Shown here: one piece after another, positions 7,661 through 16,978 of the stretch
How the letters are laid out: the number at the start of each line of letters is the position of its first letter
Position numbering within the stretch: the first letter of the stretch is position 1
Source of the DNA: Epilithonimonas mollis
Lineage (GTDB): Bacteria; Bacteroidota; Bacteroidia; Flavobacteriales; Weeksellaceae
Direction: 5' to 3'
Assembly: GCF_900142325.1 (NCBI RefSeq)
Contig: NZ_FRAM01000002.1
Coordinates: forward strand, 310,001 to 374,000
Length of the DNA stretch: 64,000 nt
Position numbers and translations under genes: made by a program
Notes under the pieces: model-generated
The model's input: only the letters and a program-made list of their open reading frames with translations
Database searches by the model: none
What the model was told of the DNA's origin: nothing

Positions 7661-8798
7661 TTCTGCAACCACAAGATCCATCACAAAAATAGCTTTGGAA
7701 TACAATTCAAACGATAAAGGAACAGCAGAGATGGTGGCTTCGAATTATCTTTTGAGTGATACTGCAGAAGGTCAGTTTTACGAAATGAAAACTGTAGCTG
7801 AACGAAACCCAAAAGTAAAGAAGTGGGCATTGACAGGTTATATTTCTCAACCGGACGAAATTGGCAAAAAATTGAAGGATGAGGAATTTAAACAAATTGC
7901 GATGGAAGCTCTTGCAAAAGTAGGTGTGACAAACAAAAATCAATACCGATTGGATATTCATAACAGTACAAAACATAAGCATATCCATTTTGTTGTCAAC
8001 AGGATTGATATTTCGGGAAAGTGCACCGTGAAAGCTCACGATATCGGAAGAAGATTCGGTGAAGCGGTCAGAGAAGTCTGTAAAGAGAAAGGATTATTAA
8101 CCGATGTTGAAATTGGAATTCAGAAAAAAGCGGAGATGCTTAAAAGCTTGACCGAAGCCATTAGGTCAGAAGATAATTTTGATAATCTCATCTCAGAAAT
8201 GAAGAAAAAAGGTTTTAAAGTTCAATTGTCTTCAAATATCAAAGACGGAATTTCGGGAATGCGAATTGTGATGGAAAAGGACAAAAATTATCAAACAGAA
8301 AGAATTTATAAAGCAGGTTACAAATTGTCTGAAATCTCGAATCTGTTAAAAATTTCTGAGATAAAATCTGTATTTGAAATGAAAAAAGCGGTTAGGGAAG
8401 CACATAAAAACGTTGCCAACTTAAAGGAATTTCGGGAAAATCTACAACAAAAAGGATTTTCTGTAAAGATCCAATATGAAGAAGAATTCAAACCCAATCA
8501 AAAAAATGAAATTCAAAATCTGTGGATCAATAAAGTTGATAGTAATCAACAGAAAAACGGATTCTTCTTCCGGAAAAATGTCGGGTTCTCTCTTTCTGAA
8601 ACAGATTCCGATCTTGGTAATTTGGTAACATTATTAAATAGTAATAATGAAGTTAATCATCAAAACACTCATAGAGAATCAGCATCAAATGAAAGCTTAA
8701 TAGAAATTGCAGGTGGATTATTAGGCGATTTACTTAAACCAACCTATGTTTCTCAGGACGAAGATGAGCTCTGGAAAAAGAAGCGAAAATCAAGATAA
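7653..8798 (+). CDS. Relaxase / mobilization nuclease (MOBP-like)
   Basis: The 381-residue protein is expected to nick oriT and stay bound to the 5' end of the transferred strand. The three-His metal motif is clear at about 110-120 (HKHIHFVVNRID, preceded by YRLDIHN). The early region TRSITKIALEYN carries one or more candidate tyrosines. The residues after ~180 are helical and charged, with two similar LKEF/QQKGF-type segments, and probably bind DNA or MobC. It is coupled to the upstream MobC-like gene. No coupling protein or pore genes are present in the element. Confidence 0.88.
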   Translation: MNNSATTRSITKIALEYNSNDKGTAEMVASNYLLSDTAEGQFYEMKTVAERNPKVKKWALTGYISQPDEIGKKLKDEEFKQIAMEALAKVGVTNKNQYRLDIHNSTKHKHIHFVVNRIDISGKCTVKAHDIGRRFGEAVREVCKEKGLLTDVEIGIQKKAEMLKSLTEAIRSEDNFDNLISEMKKKGFKVQLSSNIKDGISGMRIVMEKDKNYQTERIYKAGYKLSEISNLLKISEIKSVFEMKKAVREAHKNVANLKEFRENLQQKGFSVKIQYEEEFKPNQKNEIQNLWINKVDSNQQKNGFFFRKNVGFSLSETDSDLGNLVTLLNSNNEVNHQNTHRESASNESLIEIAGGLLGDLLKPTYVSQDEDELWKKKRKSR

Positions 8799-8823
8799 AC
8801 CTTAACAATTTAAAAACAAAAAA

Positions 8824-9462
8824 ATGGAAAATCAAAAACAAAATGAGGAATCTAAAAGTAACGGAATGGAACTTTTGGAAAACGTTATAAGATCAAATGA
8901 AAATAACATTGCTTCAAATTTCAAGAATAGGGAATCTAATGCGGAAGTGAAAGCGGACATTGAAGATCTGGTATTAGCAATTGGTCAACTGCAATTAGAC
9001 TTTGAAGTCGTAAAAGGAATTCCTAATGAGGTATTGGCTTTTTATGAAAAAGAACAACTTTCAAGAAATCAATATTTAGCAGATGTTGTTACCATAACAG
9101 AAGCTGTTATTTCACAAAAAACCAGCCATTATTTGGAAACTTTTCAAAAACAAGCAAAAAGGATGGAGAAATTTACTTGGAGCGGAATTGGAGTAGCGAT
9201 TTTTGCGGTTTTGGTGTTGATTATTTCTATCAATTTCGCAACCAATTGGTATAAAGAAAGCATTAAAGCAAAAAGTGAACTACGTCAAGATATTTTAAAA
9301 GAAATTGCTGATGAAGGAAAAAAAATCTACGATGAAAATGAGATTAAAATCTTGAGCGAAAACACTCAATTAATGCAATTGTGGATTAAGAACAACCCCA
9401 AAAAAGCGGAAGACTTTCTGAGGTTTAAAGATGGATTTATAGCAAGCAAGGAAAATAATTAA
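8824..9462 (+). CDS. Single-pass membrane protein downstream of the relaxase
   Basis: The 212-residue protein has a long soluble coiled N-terminal half. One clear transmembrane helix follows at about 119-140 (WSGIGVAIFAVLVLIISINF), then a charged helical tail. It lies 25 bp after the relaxase and is probably in the same transcript. The position resembles small MobD-type or membrane-anchoring genes of Bacteroidota mobilization operons. I do not recognise the family. A role in docking the relaxosome to a helper secretion channel is only a guess from position. Confidence 0.6.
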   Translation: MENQKQNEESKSNGMELLENVIRSNENNIASNFKNRESNAEVKADIEDLVLAIGQLQLDFEVVKGIPNEVLAFYEKEQLSRNQYLADVVTITEAVISQKTSHYLETFQKQAKRMEKFTWSGIGVAIFAVLVLIISINFATNWYKESIKAKSELRQDILKEIADEGKKIYDENEIKILSENTQLMQLWIKNNPKKAEDFLRFKDGFIASKENN

Positions 9463-9773
9463 GAAAATTATTTCTGAATTATCAGCGTTAGAAAATAATA
9501 TTTTTTTGAATGTGAAAAATTCTTTAACGACTCTGAAAAATACACTTAACTTTTCTCCTTGCTAAGATTTGATGTGTATAATGATAACAGTGCGAATGAA
9601 ATAATACACAACAGTAGGAAGAGAGATATTTAAGGGTTAAAATGATAATGATAATTATTATGATAATGTTGATACTGATAAATTACATTATCAGATGCTT
9701 TTCTTTTTTCTTCAAAATTCGATTTGTATATTTATAGACTAAACTAATAATTATAAATTTTTCAAATCTACAT
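9463..9773. other. AT-rich non-coding gap with palindrome upstream of Gabija
   Basis: No gene is visible. The right half holds repeated GATAAT words (about 9640-9670) and a palindrome CTGATAA-N6-TTATCAG at 9675-9694, about 80 bp before gajA. It is a plausible operator/promoter region for the defence operon. Confidence 0.45.
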
Positions 9774-11510
9774 ATGAGTATACGATTACAGTCTATAAGA
9801 ATAAAAGGATTTCGAGGTTTTAAAAATATCGAAGTTGATTTTGAAAATGCAACTGTTTTTGTGGGAACAAACAATTCCGGCAAAACCACAATATTAAAAG
9901 CTTTACAATTAGCATTAACAAATACTCATTTTATTTCGAACGATGATTTCTGTTATATGGATGATGAAATAGATGATACAATAATCATTGACATTCTCTT
10001 TGTACCGATATCTCCCGATGATAGAGTCTCTAGCGAATTCACTGAAGATTGGGCAGACGTTTTTAAAACTGACAGAATTGGGATAAGTTCTGAAGGAAAC
10101 CAGATAATGGCTTTTCGGACAATTATTAAAGAACACAATAAAACTTTTAGAAAAAAACAGTACTATATAGATCAATGGGAGGAATATTTTGATGATGGTG
10201 CTCACTGGTTCGATCATCAGTATGAAAATGAATTGAGTTTTTATTTCGATGAAATTCCTTTTTTTTATCTCGATGCTAATAGAGATATTTTAGATGATAT
10301 AAAATCTAAATCTTCATATTTAGGACGCATATTATCTTCTCTAGAATTTACACCAGCAGACAAAATAAAAATTGAAAGATTAATTTCTGAGTTAAACGAT
10401 GCAACTATTGGAAGTTCTGATATCTTATCAAATTTGCAAGAGACATTAGAGGAGTTAGATACTGCAATGGATAATCCTAATAATTCGGTGCAATTGACTC
10501 CATTCACAAAAAAGGTTCGAGATTTAAATAAGGGTATTCGAATAAATTATTCAGAATTTTCAATGGATTATCACGGTATGGGTACAAGAAGTTGGTCTTC
10601 AATGTTAGTGCTTAAATCGTTCTTAAATTTAAGTCAAAATTTTTACTTAGATAATGATAAACCCTATTTCCCAATATTGGCGATAGAAGAGCCTGAATCC
10701 CATCTGCATCCGAATGCCCAGAAAAAATTGTATTCACAAATTAAAAATATGACTGGTCAAAAAGTTATTTCAACCCATTCTAATTATATTGCTTCAAATG
10801 CCGAATTAAAAGAGGTTCGATCTATCACTAAGCTAGGTGAAAATACTAAAGTGGGAAAATTAATTATTGATGATTTCGATTCTGAGCAATTGAGACAAAT
10901 TCAGCGACAGGTAATTAACACAAGAGGAGAATTATATTTTTCTAAGGTTGTTGTATTATTTGAAGGAGAAACAGAGGAACAAGCTCTTCCGATATTAGTA
11001 AGTAAATATTTTGGTTTCGATTATGTTGAATTAGGGGTTAATTTTGTAGGTGTTGGTGGTTATACAAAATACCTTCCATTTATAAGATTTTGTGAATCGT
11101 TTAATATTGAATATTTTATTTTTAGTGATAATGAACCAGATGTTAATACAGATGTTTTAAGGCAAATTTCAAATTCTAAAAGAAACGACCCAACTAAAGT
11201 TACTTTTGTTACTGCTGGTAATGATTTTGAAAAAGAATTGTGCACTACTGGCTATCTTGACGAAGTAAAGTTAGCATATCATAAAATAGAGTTAGAAAAA
11301 TGTTCAAATGATCAACATAGGGCAGCAAAACAAATACAATTAAATAATATCGCTGATACAGATTATTATGATCTCATTACAAATATGAAAACTCAATTCG
11401 CTCCAATAATTGCAGATCAATTGTTGATATCTGAGAAACTCTTACCTTCAAAAGTAATTGAATTATTTAATAAAATAAACCTAATTTTAAATCCTGCCAC
11501 AAATGCATAA
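9774..11510 (+). CDS. gajA: Gabija GajA: OLD-family ATPase/TOPRIM nuclease
   Basis: The 578-residue protein has an N-terminal ABC-type ATPase with Walker A GTNNSGKTT at 31-39. A Walker B-like ILAIEEPESHLHP lies at 301-313 and an H-loop STHS at 333-336. A C-terminal TOPRIM nuclease domain follows, with VLFEGETEE at about 395-402 and IFSDNEPD at about 449-456. Size and domain order match GajA of class 2 OLD/Gabija systems, which cleaves phage DNA when nucleotide levels fall. The next gene, overlapping by 8 nt, is a UvrD-like helicase, the diagnostic partner. I see no missing key residue, so the pair looks intact. Confidence 0.9.
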   Translation: MSIRLQSIRIKGFRGFKNIEVDFENATVFVGTNNSGKTTILKALQLALTNTHFISNDDFCYMDDEIDDTIIIDILFVPISPDDRVSSEFTEDWADVFKTDRIGISSEGNQIMAFRTIIKEHNKTFRKKQYYIDQWEEYFDDGAHWFDHQYENELSFYFDEIPFFYLDANRDILDDIKSKSSYLGRILSSLEFTPADKIKIERLISELNDATIGSSDILSNLQETLEELDTAMDNPNNSVQLTPFTKKVRDLNKGIRINYSEFSMDYHGMGTRSWSSMLVLKSFLNLSQNFYLDNDKPYFPILAIEEPESHLHPNAQKKLYSQIKNMTGQKVISTHSNYIASNAELKEVRSITKLGENTKVGKLIIDDFDSEQLRQIQRQVINTRGELYFSKVVVLFEGETEEQALPILVSKYFGFDYVELGVNFVGVGGYTKYLPFIRFCESFNIEYFIFSDNEPDVNTDVLRQISNSKRNDPTKVTFVTAGNDFEKELCTTGYLDEVKLAYHKIELEKCSNDQHRAAKQIQLNNIADTDYYDLITNMKTQFAPIIADQLLISEKLLPSKVIELFNKINLILNPATNA

Positions 11511-13335
11511 AATTAATTTATCAAAGAAACAATCAGAAATTGTAAATTTAAAAGAAGGTGCTTTTTTAATCGAAGCAAGTGCAGGTAGCGGAAAAACCAG
11601 AGTATTGACAGAGCGTGTTAAACAGCTTCTAAATCATAATTCTTCGAAGATTTTAGCGATAACATTTACCAATAAGGCTAGTGAGGAATTAAAAGATAGA
11701 CTTTCTTTAGATACTATTAAAAACAACAATGTTTTTGTAGGTACATTTCACTCTTTTTGTCAATCAATATTGGAAGCTAGATTTAAACTTTTAGGATTTC
11801 AAAAAATGCCACATATTTTTGAAGATGAAAGTGATAGAATTGAAATTGTGGAAGATGTAATAAAATCGATCCCCTATTTCACACCGCTGTATAAAGAAAT
11901 GGACTCAAAGGAAAGATCTTCATATAAATCTAGAGTGCTAAGTTTTATTTCTGAAGTTAAAAGAGAGCTCGCTGAGCCTGAAGAGTTAATCACTGACGAC
12001 GGTGAAGAACATTTCTTAATGCTTTACAATGAATACCAAGATAATCTAAGGTCTAATAATGCAATAGATTTTGATGACTTAATTTTATTGATTTACAAAC
12101 TATTTATAAATAATGAAGCTGCTCGTAGTCTTTATTCGAAGGCATATAATTATATTTTTATTGATGAGGGGCAAGACTTAAATAAAGCTCAATACTATTT
12201 GTTGAAATCATTGTGTAGTAAAGTTATCAATAATATAATGATTGTCGGAGATCCTAATCAATCTATTTATGGGTTCAATGGATCAGCACCAAAGTATATG
12301 CAAACCTTATTTGTTGAGGACTTCAAAGCAAAGAAAATTACTTTAGATGAAAACTATAGATGCTCAAAAAAAGTAATTGAGGCTGCTAATAAATTAATGG
12401 ACTTAAATGTTGAGGCTGTAAATCACGTAATAGAAGGTAAATTTGAAATTCAGCGTAGCTCCAATGAATTAGATGAAGCAAAATTTGTTGTAAGTAAAAT
12501 TAAGGAATTGATAAATGAGAAACTACATTCTGATATTGAAGGAGAAATTGATTACACTAAGATTGCAATTCTGGGAAGAAATAGATTTGTATTTAAACAT
12601 ATTGAAGAAGAACTGATTAGTAGTGAAATACCGTATTATTTTAAATCAGGAAATAATGGAGTGAAGTTTGAAACAACTTTTATGAAGGTTTTTGATAATT
12701 ACTTTAGAATTAAAATTAATCCATCCGATAAAATCCATACAAGAAAACTTAAAAGTTTGTTGAAGATTGATGATTTTGATGATGAATATCAAATTGAACT
12801 CTCAAAATATAGTTTTTTCTCGTTTGTTAAAAATATTGTAGATCATTTGACCGGAGATAATATGAAAGGTTCAATAAAACAGATTGAAAATTTTATTAAA
12901 GAAAATAATTTATTCAATGAAGAAGATCAACTTCAAATTGCAAATGAGGTAGAAGGTTTTAAGAATCTTTGGAAGACATATTCAATTAATAATTTAAAAC
13001 CAACACTTACTGGCTTTAAAAATGCAATTTCGTTAGGAACGGTTTTAAAGAATGTGAAGGAAGATGGTGTATGTATTAGCACTGTACATACAATGAAAGG
13101 ACAAGAATCTGAAATTGTATTTCTTATTGGTTTAGATGATGGTACTTTTCCCTACTACTTAGCCATTGAAAAGGGCGGAGAAGAATTAAATCAAGAAAAA
13201 AATAATTTGTATGTCGCTTTTACCAGAGCAAAAAGGTTTCTTTATCTCTCATATCCAGCAATAAGAAAAATGCCTTGGGGTGATAATAAGTCAAGATCAA
13301 TTTCTAGATTTTTGAAAGTATTTATTAAACAATAA
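11503..13335 (+). CDS. gajB: Gabija GajB: UvrD-like superfamily 1 helicase
   Basis: The 610-residue SF1A helicase has Walker A ASAGSGKT at 25-32, AITFTNKASEELK (motif Ia), FIDEGQDLNKAQ (motif II), VGDPNQSIYGFNGS (motif III) and LDENYRCSKK (motif IV). Near the C-terminus are STVHTMKGQESEIVF (motif V) and NLYVAFTRAKRFLYLS (motif VI). All helicase motifs are present. It starts inside the end of gajA. In Gabija the helicase partners the OLD nuclease; it is somewhat longer than the roughly 490-residue original GajB, closer to PcrA-like helicases. A hairpin at 13404 ends the operon. Confidence 0.88.
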   Translation: MHKINLSKKQSEIVNLKEGAFLIEASAGSGKTRVLTERVKQLLNHNSSKILAITFTNKASEELKDRLSLDTIKNNNVFVGTFHSFCQSILEARFKLLGFQKMPHIFEDESDRIEIVEDVIKSIPYFTPLYKEMDSKERSSYKSRVLSFISEVKRELAEPEELITDDGEEHFLMLYNEYQDNLRSNNAIDFDDLILLIYKLFINNEAARSLYSKAYNYIFIDEGQDLNKAQYYLLKSLCSKVINNIMIVGDPNQSIYGFNGSAPKYMQTLFVEDFKAKKITLDENYRCSKKVIEAANKLMDLNVEAVNHVIEGKFEIQRSSNELDEAKFVVSKIKELINEKLHSDIEGEIDYTKIAILGRNRFVFKHIEEELISSEIPYYFKSGNNGVKFETTFMKVFDNYFRIKINPSDKIHTRKLKSLLKIDDFDDEYQIELSKYSFFSFVKNIVDHLTGDNMKGSIKQIENFIKENNLFNEEDQLQIANEVEGFKNLWKTYSINNLKPTLTGFKNAISLGTVLKNVKEDGVCISTVHTMKGQESEIVFLIGLDDGTFPYYLAIEKGGEELNQEKNNLYVAFTRAKRFLYLSYPAIRKMPWGDNKSRSISRFLKVFIKQ

Positions 13336-13403
13336 AAATACATTCGGACAACTTGATAAATTTGACTTTAGTTTATTATATACTAATTACTTAATTTAAA
13401 AAA

Positions 13404-13428
13404 AAGGCTCAACTTGACGTTGAGCCTT
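13404..13428. terminator. Bidirectional terminator between gajB and the HTH gene
   Basis: AAGGCTCAAC and GTTGAGCCTT form a perfect 10-bp stem with a 5-nt loop, preceded by a run of A on the + strand. It separates two convergent genes and could end both. Confidence 0.8.
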
Positions 13429-13471
13429 CCATATAAAAATGAAAAAGTAATTATCCCGAATTACTTATATT

Positions 13472-13867
13472 TTATCTATTGATATGATTTTGAAGTCTGT
13501 TCATCATTTCGTCCTTTTCTTTCAACATTCGCTCATATAATGCGATTTTTTCTTCGTGAAGCTGGATGATTTTTTCAATAGGGTTATAATTGTTAACAAT
13601 TACACCTGTTGCGTTATCATTAAATGTACTTGCTATAATGTTAACAGCCTGTTCTTCATCAAAATTTTGAAATGCTTCAACAGGAATTTTTAAAGTCTTA
13701 GAAATTGCTTTTAATAGATTTTCGTCTATCACATCCTTCTGTTCAAGCAAAGAAATTTTCTTTTGATTCCAATCATCACCCAAATCAAGAGCTAAAGCTT
13801 CTTGTTTGATACCTAGCATCTCTCTAAAGCGTTTTACATTTCTTCCCTGATGTATTTTCTGTTCCAT
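13472..13867 (-). CDS. XRE-family helix-turn-helix regulator
   Basis: The 131-residue protein starts at MEQKIHQGRNVKRF (ATG at 13867). The open frame continues upstream but that part has no conserved features. Residues 8-65 form a Cro/CI-type HTH: REMLGIKQEALALDLGDDW, then ISLLEQKDVI. The C-terminus is a coiled-coil (LHEEKIALYERMLKEKDEMM) for oligomerisation. It is convergent with gajAB and divergent from the 14043-16945 operon, with a 175-bp shared upstream region. The simplest reading is a repressor of that operon and of itself; control of Gabija is also possible. Confidence 0.8.
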   Translation of the reverse strand: MEQKIHQGRNVKRFREMLGIKQEALALDLGDDWNQKKISLLEQKDVIDENLLKAISKTLKIPVEAFQNFDEEQAVNIIASTFNDNATGVIVNNYNPIEKIIQLHEEKIALYERMLKEKDEMMNRLQNHINR

Positions 13868-14042
13868 AGCGGTTATCAAATTTAAAGGCTTAAAGATAAA
13901 GCCATTTCTATTAAATCGTCTGAATTGTAAAGTTAAAAAATTATCCTGTAAGATATCAATTTCACTAGATATAATATCCAATTTCTGTATTGATTATCCA
14001 CTTTTGATGATAGTAATTCGTATCAATAAAAATATAATTATT

Positions 14043-14597
14043 ATGAAAAATAAAAAAATAGACTTTGAAGCTGAGTTCTGGGACAGTCATCAAAAGCATT
14101 CTTGTTTGACATTGATAGATGCATTTTTTCAAATGGATTTTCTGTCCGCTGTAAGAGAAAGACTAAATGACGTGATTAATTACTCAACGAAATGCGAAGT
14201 CCTGATGAAGAATGATCCTTCGCTCATCTTTCATTATTACCTCTGTATGCGCTCATTTATTAGGGCAAGTTATGTATTACAATTCAAAGCAAAAAGATGG
14301 AAAGTGAAACGTCCCCCAAAGTTTCCATCCAGATTACTTCAAGGTTCGCTTTCGGATGAAGAATATAGAAATCCATTTCTTGTTTTTGAGAAAGCTTTCA
14401 AAGAATTTACTTTGCAGGAATTTGAGTATTTCAATACGCAGATTGTTTATTTTTCATTAGGTGCATATTCTGATGAACCCGAAGCAAATATCATTACTCT
14501 TTTTATCCATCTTAATAAAATGCTTGATTCAGCACAAATCATTCGTGAAAGAGGCTTAAAGAAAATAAAAGATAAAAAACCCACGTCCTCAGAATAA
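14043..14597 (+). CDS. Unrecognised protein, first gene of a three-gene operon
   Basis: The 184-residue product (ATG at 14043, just after an AT-rich leader) is not recognised. It is mostly alpha-helical, with aromatic-rich stretches (FHYYLCMRSFIRASYVL around 65-80), a basic patch (KAKRWKVKRPPKF near 90) and a Lys-rich tail. There is no signal peptide or clear membrane helix. It is divergent from the XRE regulator and lies 67 bp before the next gene in the same direction. The setting, beside Gabija in a mobile element, raises the chance of a defence, anti-phage-regulatory or element-maintenance role. No catalytic motif is visible. Confidence 0.6.
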   Translation: MKNKKIDFEAEFWDSHQKHSCLTLIDAFFQMDFLSAVRERLNDVINYSTKCEVLMKNDPSLIFHYYLCMRSFIRASYVLQFKAKRWKVKRPPKFPSRLLQGSLSDEEYRNPFLVFEKAFKEFTLQEFEYFNTQIVYFSLGAYSDEPEANIITLFIHLNKMLDSAQIIRERGLKKIKDKKPTSSE

Positions 14598-14664
14598 TTT
14601 ATCCCTTGAAAGCATTAGATACCTGACAATTACTGAGCAACTTTATTTCACTAAAAATTTTAAT

Positions 14665-15306
14665 ATGAGAGATAAAGAAAAAACGATCGGAAGAATCATA
14701 GACTCGATGGAAAAGGTTAATGTAACTTTTAAATTGTTGTCAGACGAGAGGCAGATAGATGAACTTAATAAAGGCATTTATATACTTATGGATAAATTGG
14801 GAAGTGAAGACATAAATGTACTTTTTGACCGATATCCTAAATTGATACAAAAGTATAGTATCAAAGAAATGTTTTCAGGAAACGTTGAAATTCCAAATAT
14901 TGACCCACATAGTTTAAAGATTGCGGGATTACTTACCTGCGTGCAATTTTTGGTCTCAGGTTTTACAGATTTTATAGATGAATTTGGCAATAGCCTTCCT
15001 TTGAAGGAAACTGAAAATAGTAATTCATATCAAGCCGAAAACTATATCATTAGTTCAATTCCTTTGGATGATTATTTAAAAGAACTTTTTCTTAGTGTAC
15101 TTTCTGTTATTGGCGAAGAATACTACCAAAAATTCCTTGAGAAGATTGGAAATACAGATTTTACTATCAATGATATTCTGAAACTTGAGAAAGATAAAGA
15201 ATTGCATGAGCATATTGATTTAATGATGTGGTTCTCCTTAATCCGTGTCTTTCTTGAGGCTATTTACTTCTACTTTAATATCGAAAATCACAACTCAAAA
15301 ATGTAA
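14665..15306 (+). CDS. Unrecognised helical protein, second gene of the operon
   Basis: The 213-residue product is not recognised. It is acidic and predominantly helical, with no cysteine-rich motifs and no signal peptide. A moderately hydrophobic stretch near 92-106 (IAGLLTCVQFLVSGF) is probably a buried helix, since it is flanked by soluble sequence. Its stop lies 4 bp before the start of the third gene, so the two are very likely co-translated. All-helical partners are common beside HEPN-like or nucleotidyltransferase-like proteins, which fits the neighbour, but this is inference from architecture only. Confidence 0.6.
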   Translation: MRDKEKTIGRIIDSMEKVNVTFKLLSDERQIDELNKGIYILMDKLGSEDINVLFDRYPKLIQKYSIKEMFSGNVEIPNIDPHSLKIAGLLTCVQFLVSGFTDFIDEFGNSLPLKETENSNSYQAENYIISSIPLDDYLKELFLSVLSVIGEEYYQKFLEKIGNTDFTINDILKLEKDKELHEHIDLMMWFSLIRVFLEAIYFYFNIENHNSKM

Positions 15307-15310
15307 TAAA

Positions 15311-16945
15311 ATGAAAACTTCAAATCAACTTTCATTCTCAAAACTCGAAAACGAATTTTTAGAAGATGCTATCAAACAGCTTAGCCGAGATTACATTATC
15401 ATTCAGATCTTTTATAATAAAGGTGTACATTCTCAGGATTCCCATCTAATTATACATTTGGAAAACAAAAATGATATTGATAAGCTAAAACAAAAACACT
15501 GGATTAAAAAAGTCTACTCTGAACATAAAGTACACATACATTTTTTTTACAATACTCAACTCCATCAAAAGTTTGATTCAGGACATCCCTTTGTCGAATT
15601 TTACTGCAAACCATCAGCCTTGATCTATCAAAATGAGCAGTTTGGAAATCACCTTTTGATTGACAGAAATTGGAAGAAGTTTAATAAAAAGTTTGAAAAT
15701 TATAAGGAAATATTTTACCACGATCACAATATATTGCTGTCTCAAACCCGTGAATTTATTAAGAATGAATCGTTTGTAAGTGTTTTTCTCAGCTACGAAA
15801 AGGTCATTAGGTATGATTTGGAATATCTGGAAAACCTATATACAGGATCTTCTTCTGATTCAAACAACCTGCACGAGCGTATCTATCATTTAATACAATA
15901 CGCACCTGAGATTCAAAAATATTTTGTAAAACAAAATAGCAAGGAGTATCATCTGATCAGTTTATTCGAGAAAGCAAGAAGGTCAGCTCGTGAGGATGAA
16001 CTTATGTATGACAACGAATTCTTTGAAGCCATTAGTATTGCAGAAGAAAGTCTTTTCAATATGATAGAAATACGTTTAGACCAATTGAAAAAACAGATCA
16101 AAAAATCACCTCGTGACATTGCGGTATCATATGAAATATCAAGTGTTTTGGCGGATCACAATGATAAAATTCTCGATAAGGCAGTGGGAATCATTATAAA
16201 GTTGGAAAATACAGAAGAGGTTTATCTGTTTCATAGAGCCATCTATGGAAAAAATATCATCTATTATCTGCTTATAATCGCTCCTAACGTGAGTAATGAA
16301 AGACTAAGAGAGAAACAATATTATCTTAAAAGTAAAGCTGGGAAACAATATGATTTTGTACTTATCAGCCACGACCGCAATTGGATTCAGCAACACCTAT
16401 ACAAGTATCAAAATTTCTTTGCAAATATTATACAAGGTAAAAACAGGATTTATGCTTCAAATCCTTATCATCCCGAGCCACATTGGGAATTTCCCCATCA
16501 TCAGCATCAAGACTTGGATTGCTATTACAAATCAGCAAAAGGCAATGGCTTGCAGTTTTTGAGTATGGTTGGGAACGAAAACGAAAACCATCAGGGAGTA
16601 CCATATCTTTTCGCTCTATTCTTCCTTTCGTTTTGCAGAACCTACATTTTTGTCAAGCTTTGCTATATGCCCAATTATTTGTCCTTTCAAGCATTGTGGC
16701 ATCTATGTTTGTATGCCAATCCCGATATGAAACGCCATCAAGATTTGTTTGATGGATTCCTGCTTAAACTTATCCCCACTTTGGAATATCATAAGATTCT
16801 GCGCCATAAGTTTACTTGTCTTGATAAGGAAGTAGTGGATCAAATGAAAATTCTTGTGGAAAAGCTGATGAATGAACTTGATGAATTGGTCAAAAAAGAA
16901 GGATTTTTGAAAAATTTACAGCTGAACTACATATGTAGTAATTGA
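15311..16945 (+). CDS. Large unrecognised protein, possible duplicated NTase-like/HEPN-like fold
   Basis: The 544-residue product starts at the ATG at 15311; in-frame codons upstream overlap the previous gene and look spurious. Two alpha/beta regions (about 20-120 and 275-380) each end in a similar pattern, a helix then a G-x-x-x-(F/I) segment and a short strand (KFDSGHPFVEFYCKPSALIY and QNFFANIIQGKNRIYAS). This recalls nucleotidyltransferase-fold domains. A helical region with LFEKARRSAREDE (about 215-228) resembles long HEPN domains. Catalytic NTase residues (GS...DxD) and a HEPN RxxxxH are not evident, so any such domains may be inactive or misread. The function is unknown. Confidence 0.55.
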   Translation: MKTSNQLSFSKLENEFLEDAIKQLSRDYIIIQIFYNKGVHSQDSHLIIHLENKNDIDKLKQKHWIKKVYSEHKVHIHFFYNTQLHQKFDSGHPFVEFYCKPSALIYQNEQFGNHLLIDRNWKKFNKKFENYKEIFYHDHNILLSQTREFIKNESFVSVFLSYEKVIRYDLEYLENLYTGSSSDSNNLHERIYHLIQYAPEIQKYFVKQNSKEYHLISLFEKARRSAREDELMYDNEFFEAISIAEESLFNMIEIRLDQLKKQIKKSPRDIAVSYEISSVLADHNDKILDKAVGIIIKLENTEEVYLFHRAIYGKNIIYYLLIIAPNVSNERLREKQYYLKSKAGKQYDFVLISHDRNWIQQHLYKYQNFFANIIQGKNRIYASNPYHPEPHWEFPHHQHQDLDCYYKSAKGNGLQFLSMVGNENENHQGVPYLFALFFLSFCRTYIFVKLCYMPNYLSFQALWHLCLYANPDMKRHQDLFDGFLLKLIPTLEYHKILRHKFTCLDKEVVDQMKILVEKLMNELDELVKKEGFLKNLQLNYICSN

Positions 16946-16950
16946 ATGTA

Positions 16951-16978
16951 AAAATCGGTGGCAGTGATCACCGATTTT
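16951..16978 (+). terminator. Terminator of the unknown operon
   Basis: AAAATCGGTG and CACCGATTTT form a perfect 10-bp stem with an 8-nt loop, starting 6 bp after the stop codon of the 544-residue gene. Confidence 0.8.
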
